From assembly GCA_947652605.1 (NCBI GenBank), contig OX393576.1:54040966-54104965 (forward strand): a stretch of 64,000 bases of DNA, read 5' to 3'. The position numbers and the translations under genes were made by a program. Positions 57,748-64,000 of the stretch are shown piece after piece (the first letter of the stretch is position 1; each line of letters starts with the position of its first letter). Under the pieces are notes generated by a model. The model saw only the letters and a program-made list of their open reading frames with translations. It searched no databases and was not told the DNA's origin. The DNA is from Elmis aenea. Taxonomy: Eukaryota > Arthropoda > Insecta > Coleoptera > Elmidae.

Positions 57748-57959
57748 AACTAGAGGAATCCACATATAATTTTTTTTTCTGCGGTTTTATTCCCAAAATA
57801 CACGTGCCTGACCAAATAGGCTGTGAAAATTAAACAGACTACATTAATAACCCAAAAGACCTCAGAACGATTTGGCTTTAAATCTACAATTTTCTTATAT
57901 TCGAACTAATTATCAAAAACTACTGGTAAATAATAGTACTACATTACATGTTTCTTTAA

Positions 57960-58402
57960 CCCTGTGCAAAATAAATTTTACACTGAGACTATTCAAGGGT
58001 CAGTCTGACGCTCTCATAAATTAATGAATAAATAAATAAAATAATAAATTAAAATACACTACATATAAAAAATGATATATTTAGGAATAAAATTATACAT
58101 TTACTTATTTTCTGAACAGTTTGGACATAAAATTATTGAGCAAGTATTGCAAATCGGGATTTTACAAGAAGAACAAACACTGTTCGTTTTGCGATCTTTT
58201 ATATAGGGTTTATAGGGACAAATGCCGCAACGCTTTCTTTTAGAATACTGTAATGGCGCGAAACAAACACCAAGCGGCTGAAAACACCCACCACACGCAA
58301 GCTCGAGTGCAATACAATACCGGGTTGGTTAAGAATTATTGTTTGAAAATTTTATTTCTAAACTTAACAGGGTCATAGAGACCCATGAGTAGAAACGAAG
58401 GG
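57960..58402 (-). mobile_element. deleted piggyBac element
   Basis: TTAA flanks both ends (57956-57959 and 58403-58406). The termini begin CCCTGTGCAAAA on the left and, inverted, CCCTTCGTTTCTAC on the right. The body retains the end of a piggyBac transposase on the minus strand, next to the left end. The rest of the gene was deleted. Confidence 0.88.
58101..58313 (-). pseudogene. piggyBac transposase, C-terminal cysteine-rich domain
   Basis: The minus strand reads LQYSKRKRCGICPYKPYIKD, then RKTNSVCSSCKIPICNTC and SIILCPNCSENK, to a natural stop at 58103. K-R-x-R-C-x-x-C, R-K-T-x-x-x-C-x-x-C and C-x-x-C are the PHD/RING-like zinc-binding end of piggyBac transposases that binds the terminal repeats. 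All expected cysteines are visible. The DDD catalytic region is gone; upstream is only element end sequence. Inactive alone. Confidence 0.88.
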
Positions 58403-58793
58403 TTAACATAATGACAATTTTTGCGAATTATAATGAATAAAAATGATTGCTGTGACCTAATTCCAAGAATATGCTGAATAACCTCTAATTGGCGTTTATC
58501 TCATATTGCTTGTAAATTTATGATGCTTAAGTAGTTATTAGCAAAGAAGGAGTACGCAATTCTCTTCCACGTGCATCTACAATTTCAGGCTAACAATCTT
58601 TTAATAATAGGTTGTAATATGTGGTCATATTTATAGAGCAATTAATGTGTCCTTTTAATTAAAAGTATTATGTGATTCGTCACAGTTGAAAAGTAAAAAG
58701 AAAAAACGATTAAAAGTATTAAAGTTGTAATATGAAATTTTGAAGCTAGCGACTTTCCTAGAATATTTTTTCCAACACTAGGTGATATTAAAG

Positions 58794-60088
58794 GGGTGTG
58801 GGTCATATTCCCGAAAGCCAACTTCCCGACAGTCAAATTCCCGACATACAAACTTCCCGACAGACGAACTTCCCGAAATCCAACTTCCCGACAGCCAACG
58901 TCCCGAAAAAATTAAATGTATTATTTCGACCCCAAAAAACAAATCAGATTACTTTTATTGATTTTTTCATTAGAAGAACATACGAGAGATGCATACTATT
59001 ATATATAGGTAGAAAATAAAAATTTAAAACTAAATTTTATATATTTTTTATTAAAAAATATAAGTATCTACATTGTATTCAATAATTATTATAATTAATT
59101 ACTACGTCAACTAAACTAACTATGTTTTAAATTGAAACGCTATGTGCGATACCGCGAAGGTAGTCCATTATAGATCTATTATTACGATCATCAATAACAG
59201 TTAATATTCTATTTTCTCGATCGTTGGTCGCCTTCTTCCGCTTCGGACCGGGTTCGCCGCGAAGTACCTATACCCTCCACTTGATTTTCTACTAACTTGC
59301 TGTTGTTCTTTTTGAAACTCTTCTATTATTCTGTAGACGCCAATGTGTATTCCTCCAACTACATTTTCCCATGTCCTATGCCAAGCTTCGATGTGGTTAC
59401 TAGTGCGTGGCACACCCAGTAGAATTGAGTCATACACGGACCACAAACTTGGTGGAAACAGAGGCAAAGCTCGGATAGCAGTCCCATTTCGCAAATAACG
59501 TCTTATTCTTCCATGAACGTAGTTATTTTCGAACCACTCAATCACTTCACTAACTTCTGGTGGTAAAAACGATTTAAGAACATTAAATGCTTCTGGAATT
59601 TCATCTGAGGGAACAAATGCTAATGCAATTTTAGCAACAAACGCAGCACTTGCTTCTGGAGCGTGATTATGATCCACAAACTTCTGAAGATGATGCTGTC
59701 CATTCAAATATTTGGTCGTTACTCTGCCTTTACAGTTTTCTGATTTTCTTCTTTCACAGCACCAGTAATAAATGTCCTCGCGATTTTTGTCTTTCACCAT
59801 GAAATATCCATGAACATTGATTTTGTTGTTCCCTCTTTGAGATGGAATAATTTCACAAATTTCACTCATTTTCACAAGTTAACTGATGAGTTTTATATGT
59901 TAAACACGCCTTTATAGTATAATTTCTGTCGGGAATTTAGTCTGTCGGGAAGTTAGTCTGTCGGGAAGTTAGTCAGTCGGGAAGTCGGTTTCGGGAAGTT
60001 TGACTGTCGGGAAGTTTGTATGTCGGGAATTTGACTGTCGGGAAGAAGGCTGTCGGGAAGTTGGCAGTCGGGAATTCGTCCGGCACCC
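58794..60088 (-). mobile_element. Mutator-like element with subrepeat TIRs and FLYWCH gene
   Basis: Flanked by an exact 9-bp duplication ATATTAAAG (58785-58793 and 60089-60097), the Mutator hallmark. The left terminus GGGTGTGGGTCATATTCCCG matches the inverted right terminus GGGTGCCGGACGAATTCCCG. Both TIRs are then built of tandem ~15-base units of the form CTTCCCGACAGNCAA: about seven on the left (58809-58910) and about ten on the right (59925-60080). Between them is one intact minus-strand gene. The element is compact (1295 bases) and lacks a DDE transposase domain, so it is non-autonomous. Confidence 0.95.
59201..59869 (-). CDS. FLYWCH-domain protein of a MULE, DDE core deleted
   Basis: An intact 222-codon gene between MULE TIRs, start ATG at 59869 (context GTGAAAATG). 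Residues about 5-71 form a FLYWCH zinc finger: NVHGYFMV, YYWCC (Cys37/38), ENCKGRV (Cys46) and DHNHAP (His67, His69), likely binding DNA. Residues about 80-110 (ALAFVPSDEIPEAFNVL) and 145-200 (PRTSNHIEAWHRTWENVV, YRIIEEFQKEQQQ) match the C-terminal part of MULE transposases. The catalytic DDE segment between them is missing, cleanly deleted in frame. Upstream TATAAAA (about 59896) could be the promoter. It may act as a TIR-binding repressor or be a decaying remnant. Absence of stops suggests youth or selection; which one is not determined. Confidence 0.9.
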   Translation of the reverse strand: MSEICEIIPSQRGNNKINVHGYFMVKDKNREDIYYWCCERRKSENCKGRVTTKYLNGQHHLQKFVDHNHAPEASAAFVAKIALAFVPSDEIPEAFNVLKSFLPPEVSEVIEWFENNYVHGRIRRYLRNGTAIRALPLFPPSLWSVYDSILLGVPRTSNHIEAWHRTWENVVGGIHIGVYRIIEEFQKEQQQVSRKSSGGYRYFAANPVRSGRRRPTIEKIEY

Positions 60089-60097
60089 ATATTAAAG

Positions 60098-60930
60098 ATA
60101 TTAGTCTGCTTTATTGCAAACAATTTTTTTTTAAATAAATCTTGTCATGTAGTTACTCATCTAAACTTTGTTGAGAATCCACTATAGTTTGTTTTCCGTG
60201 CGTAGTTTGACTTGGTCGTTAAAAGGGTTTTGCAAACAATCGCAGACTTTAAATCGATAACACAAGGATGATTGTAAAAGTAATTTTAAAAAATAGATTG
60301 GTTTTAAACTAGTTAGATGATATCTAAAACTTTACACAAATAAAATTGTAATTATTTTACCTGCGTAGAAAATTTGTTCCTTTAAATATATCTAGGGTAG
60401 TAATAAATTGTAAAAATATTTTTTATTATATTTAAGAATGTTATAAATTTTAATGCATCTTACCAGGATTACATAAACAATGAAATAACATATAACGTTT
60501 TAACGTATTTAAACTACGCTTTCGTTTGCGTAGATTTCATAAAAATAATTAGTCTTTTCGTTGCAATTATAATATTTAACTTATTAACTCAAAACTACAA
60601 AATCTTATTAATTATTAAACAATTAGAGAAACTGTAAAGTATTATACGACGTGGATATCTACGCATAACATGGGCGCGTGGAGCGTCTGCAGTTGGGCAT
60701 GATTGGTTCCATAAAGTAAATGCTGTGAGTAAACTCTTCAGGATATAAACTGTCCACTAGTACTGGAATCCATCAAAAATTAAAAAACTTCCGCGCTTGA
60801 AAATCGATGATTCAAATCATAAAGGAGTTCTAGAAACGACAATAGGTACAACTTAATGAGGACGTGGAAAGAGAAACAGAATTTAAACCTAATTTGGAAG
60901 TTCGGTGAGGAAAGATGAGTATGAGCATCA
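60098..60930. other. no recognised feature
   Basis: AT-rich. The stretch from about 60650 becomes more complex and may belong to the hAT relic that follows, but its frames are broken. Confidence 0.35.
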
Positions 60931-60961
60931 TGATGAGTCACCGCAAACGCCAGAAGAATAA

Positions 60962-61120
60962 TTTAGAGTTAACGTGTTTTATACAATTTTGGACACTGCC
61001 ACTGCATTAAGGTCGTTATATCAACTAAAAACTCATTTCGATACATTTTTTAAAAACAAACTCTCAGAAATCAATAACAAAAATTCAAGAAAAAACAGTT
61101 ACGATTTGAGTATCTTTTGA
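60962..61120 (+). pseudogene. hAT (ZMYM-like) transposase fragment
   Basis: The plus strand reads FRVNVFYTILDTATALRSLY, then QLKTHFDTFFKNKLSEINN, to a stop at 61118-61120. 'F-x-V-x-V-F-Y-x-I/L-L-D-x-A' followed by 'L-x-x-x-F-x-x-x' is the central region of the hAT transposases annotated as zinc-finger MYM-type or 52-kDa-repressor-like proteins. The upstream frame (QTPEE) is separated by a stop. No termini were found. Confidence 0.5.
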
Positions 61121-62224
61121 AAGATGATAACAACAAAGGGATAAATACAATGAAACTCTGACCAGAAATGTACTTATCCAGATATTTTTCTGAAAAACTT
61201 AATACCTTAACATCCTTTTAATATTCTTTTTGATACTGTACCTAATAATTTTTCCTTCCCTAAATCTACTATTGTGTTAAACTTATAACTGACTTGTTAG
61301 TGCTTGTTAGTGTTGCAAGTGGGAACGGTCTTCTGCAAAATTAAAATTAATTGAGATCTATATAAGAAAAGCATGATACAAACCATGCGTTTTATTTTGG
61401 CATTAGGTAATAGTCTACAAATTAAATTTAAGAAGATTTAGACATTAAGAATATTATTTCTTTTCTGTAAAATCTGTATCACCTCGAATGAGCAATGAGT
61501 CAATGACAACAACAACAACAACAACAAAACAATAATATGATGGAGGGCGCTAAATTAGAACTAACAACCGGGCAACCTGCCAGTTGATTACAATGTTTTA
61601 CTCGTAAAATAAGAGCTAACAATTTTTATTTATTTTAATTCATCAATTAAATATTATAATATTGTAATTTTCTACGTTTTCACCTTGTACGCTTGTTTAT
61701 TACATTATACACATACAAACACGTGGACTTTGTATTTGTATTTAACGGAATTTAGTAAATACGATATTCGTAAATCGTAACGGACTCTGACAAGCCATAG
61801 TAAACCATTTCAATAGAACGTTTCATCGTCAGATGCTGTGCTCAAATCCTCCAGTTTATCACTTGAATTTAGCCATATAAATGCATAAAGCAATCACATG
61901 CAGACCCTTAGAAATGAATGATTTGAAAACTATCGTCGGTTGTATAAAGCATTTCATCGTGCAAATGATAGAAATTGTGAATGTTCAATTTAAAATTTGT
62001 TAAAAGTTTGTAAGCAGTATAGTATTATATTTCGTAGGTATGGAATTGTCTCTTTGTTTATTTTTAATGTTGCAATGAATCGAGATAAATATTTAGATTT
62101 AATAACAGTATGTTGGTGTTTTTAAAAATTGTACTGGGAAAAATATATTTTGCTACTTGTTTGTTTAGTTAAAATGCAATTAAAGATACGTAATTTTAAT
62201 ACAAAACGAATTTTCACAAAGGGC
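61121..62224. other. no recognised feature besides the microsatellite
   Basis: AT-rich DNA without termini or coding remnants that I can identify. Confidence 0.35.
61507..61527. repeat. (CAA)n microsatellite
   Basis: A short uninterrupted run of about seven ACA/CAA triplets. Useful only as a polymorphic marker. Confidence 0.9.
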
Positions 62225-63018
62225 TGAATAATAAGACCCCTGTTGGTTTTTTTTATCAGAACTTTTTGGAGGCTTAAAATTTTTTAATTTAAAAAATTAT
62301 ATTGTAAAGTTTGATTTATTTAGAGACTTTTTTATTCTTTAACTTTTCCTGAAAAACCTACAGTTTGCGAGTAAAAAAAAAATAAGTGAACATGAACCAT
62401 TAAATATTCTAGAATAAGACGATTCATTTTCGTAATAACCATGATTTGTAAATGTTGATATTGAGTAGCATTGACAGGTGTAAAATTTTGAAGTTAAAAA
62501 AAGTGACAACACAAAAACACCCGTCAATTCTACTCAATATGAATATTAACAAACCATGGTAATCTTCAAAATAAATCGTTTCATTTTAGAATATTTAATG
62601 GTTCATATTCACTCACTCAATTTTTTGCTCAAAAACTTTGGGTTTTGCAGAAAAAGTTAAAGAATAAAAAAGAATTCTGGGTAAATCAAGGGGATGATTT
62701 TTTTTTAATTGAAAAATTTCAAGTCCTCAAAAGTAAAAAAAAACAACAAGGGTTGCAATTTTCACCTATTTTCGAAGGTGGGAGGACATGGTTAAAAATA
62801 TAACCATGGAAAACCTTTTGATAACTACAAAATATCATTCTCCTACATGTACCGAAATTTGAGAAATGAAATAAAAACCCAATTTTACGCTCCCCTTTAG
62901 GGGGGGTGTAACTCCGAAAGGAGACGTCTAAGGAATTTTTTTTTTGTAAAAGACCCCCCTTCGTTTTCAAAAAGAAATTATCTCGTGAATTTTTTGCAAT
63001 AATAAGAAGCATCCTGTG
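62225..63018. mobile_element. foldback element fragment, relative of 39621-40798
   Basis: Shares ACCCCTGTTGGTTTTTT, CGCTCCCCTTTAGGGG and GGAGACGTCTAAG-type words with the element at 39.6-40.8 kb, and ends near GCATCCTGTGTGGC, a decayed ACCCTGTAT terminus. An inner inverted pair at 62396-62620 has AACCATTAAATATTCTA...CGATTCATTTTCG mirrored by GAATATTTAATGGTT. The left outer end is missing. Confidence 0.6.
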
Positions 63019-64000
63019 TGGCAATATATATTATTAACTTTATTTTATTATTAGATGTGTATTTATGTTGAAAAAAACTCCAATGACGAAGAAGAAATCA
63101 AAGAGTCGAAACTAGTACAGAAACGATTAGGTATTTAAAAAACAAAATAAAATAAGTTGTATTATAATTATAAAAAGTAAACAACTTCATAAAAGTCATA
63201 TTAGGTCATCTTTAAGTTAAGTGTAATTAATATTTATTTATCTTGTTACACAAATTATTAAACCTATTTTTTTCTTTAATATTAAGAGATACCTATGTTA
63301 ATACAAATCTTCAAGGGTACAGTCATTTGAAACTAAACAACAGGCTTTTAATGAAGACTTTTATAACTAAACTTTTAGTCCTATCTACCAATCAAGATTA
63401 TATATTGTGGAATAAAAAACATCTTTCGTACTGATACCCAGCGCGTCCGCCATAATGCACTTTAAACGTTGTTTTGTATCTCGTAAAATAAAATTATATT
63501 TGTCAGCTTTTGCTCACATTAAATAAAACCCTTTCGTGCAAACTCCTAACTTATAAATCCGTCTTTTCATATATTCAGTTCATCTTAGACGAAACGATAA
63601 TCATTACAAAATCCTCTTACAAATATCTTCAGATAACTTGAGCTTACGAAGCCCAACGACATCAAATATGTTTTCTATATTGGGGTTGGTAGTTTTTTTA
63701 ATCTATATTTAGTACAAAACAATTAATAAACTGATCCAAAACACACGCAATAATTTTTAGAATCATGTCGGTTTTGTAATAATAAGCAAAAGAAAACTGT
63801 TAAGACGGTGTCAGGGAGTGTTTATAACTCTATTATGTTCATATTTCCTACTTTTGTTCTAAAAATTTATGACATGGCCGTTTATTACATCATAAAGTTC
63901 TCAACAACGCTCTGTGTCTTAAATTTGATTTGCTGTACGGGTTTAAGTATCTGAAATGAGAAACTTTGACCTCTTAGGTGCCTCGGTAATAAATCAATTA
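63019..64000. other. no recognised feature
   Basis: AT-rich to the right edge of the window. Minus-strand reading did not reveal additional receptor exons. Confidence 0.35.

Overview
This is an AT-rich animal nuclear sequence, almost certainly from an insect. The evidence is spliced minus-strand exons of a pancreatic-lipase-like gene and of a RYamide/luqin-type neuropeptide receptor, canonical GT-AG introns, and a dense set of insect-type transposons: pogo/Tigger, mariner, hAT, piggyBac, Harbinger-like MITEs, a Mutator-like element with long TIRs, Jockey-type LINEs and many foldback elements. The very large introns and repeat mix would suit a large-genome beetle, but the order is inference. 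There are no operons, CRISPR arrays or other bacterial features.

Layout. At 1.1-3.8 kb lies the 5' part of a lipase gene on the minus strand: TATA box, signal-peptide exon, then a second exon, separated by an intron that carries a 1.5 kb foldback element. The rest of that gene runs off the left edge. From 23.3 to 50.2 kb lie the last three recognisable coding exons of a class A GPCR on the minus strand (TM6 exon at 50.15 kb, TM7 exon at 44.05 kb, C-terminal tail exon at 23.3 kb). The introns of about 5.9 and 20.5 kb are filled with transposons. The exons for TM1-TM5 must lie beyond the right edge or are unrecognised. A two-exon secreted protein with six cysteines is a weaker candidate at 17.16-17.60 kb, and a short signal-peptide ORF lies at 3.84-4.10 kb.

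Nearly all other recognisable sequence is mobile DNA. Many elements could be delimited to the base from their TIRs and target duplications: hAT (8 bp), MULE (9 bp), piggyBac (TTAA), Tc1/mariner/pogo (TA), Harbinger-like (3 bp TAA) and a 5'-truncated LINE (11-12 bp). Several are nested up to three deep. Most transposase genes are broken or reduced to one domain. The exceptions are the Jockey reverse transcriptase (5'-truncated but with a long open frame) and a Mutator-like element at 58.8-60.1 kb. That element carries an uninterrupted 222-codon FLYWCH gene lacking the DDE core, between terminal repeats built of tandem 15-bp units. It is the most unusual object in the window.

Working together: the two host genes are independent (digestive or lipid hydrolysis; neuropeptide signalling). 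The transposons form families within the window, such as two related pogo elements that keep opposite ends of the transposase, two copies of one hAT in opposite orientation, and several long-armed foldbacks with TACAGGGTG termini. These look like non-autonomous populations mobilised in trans.
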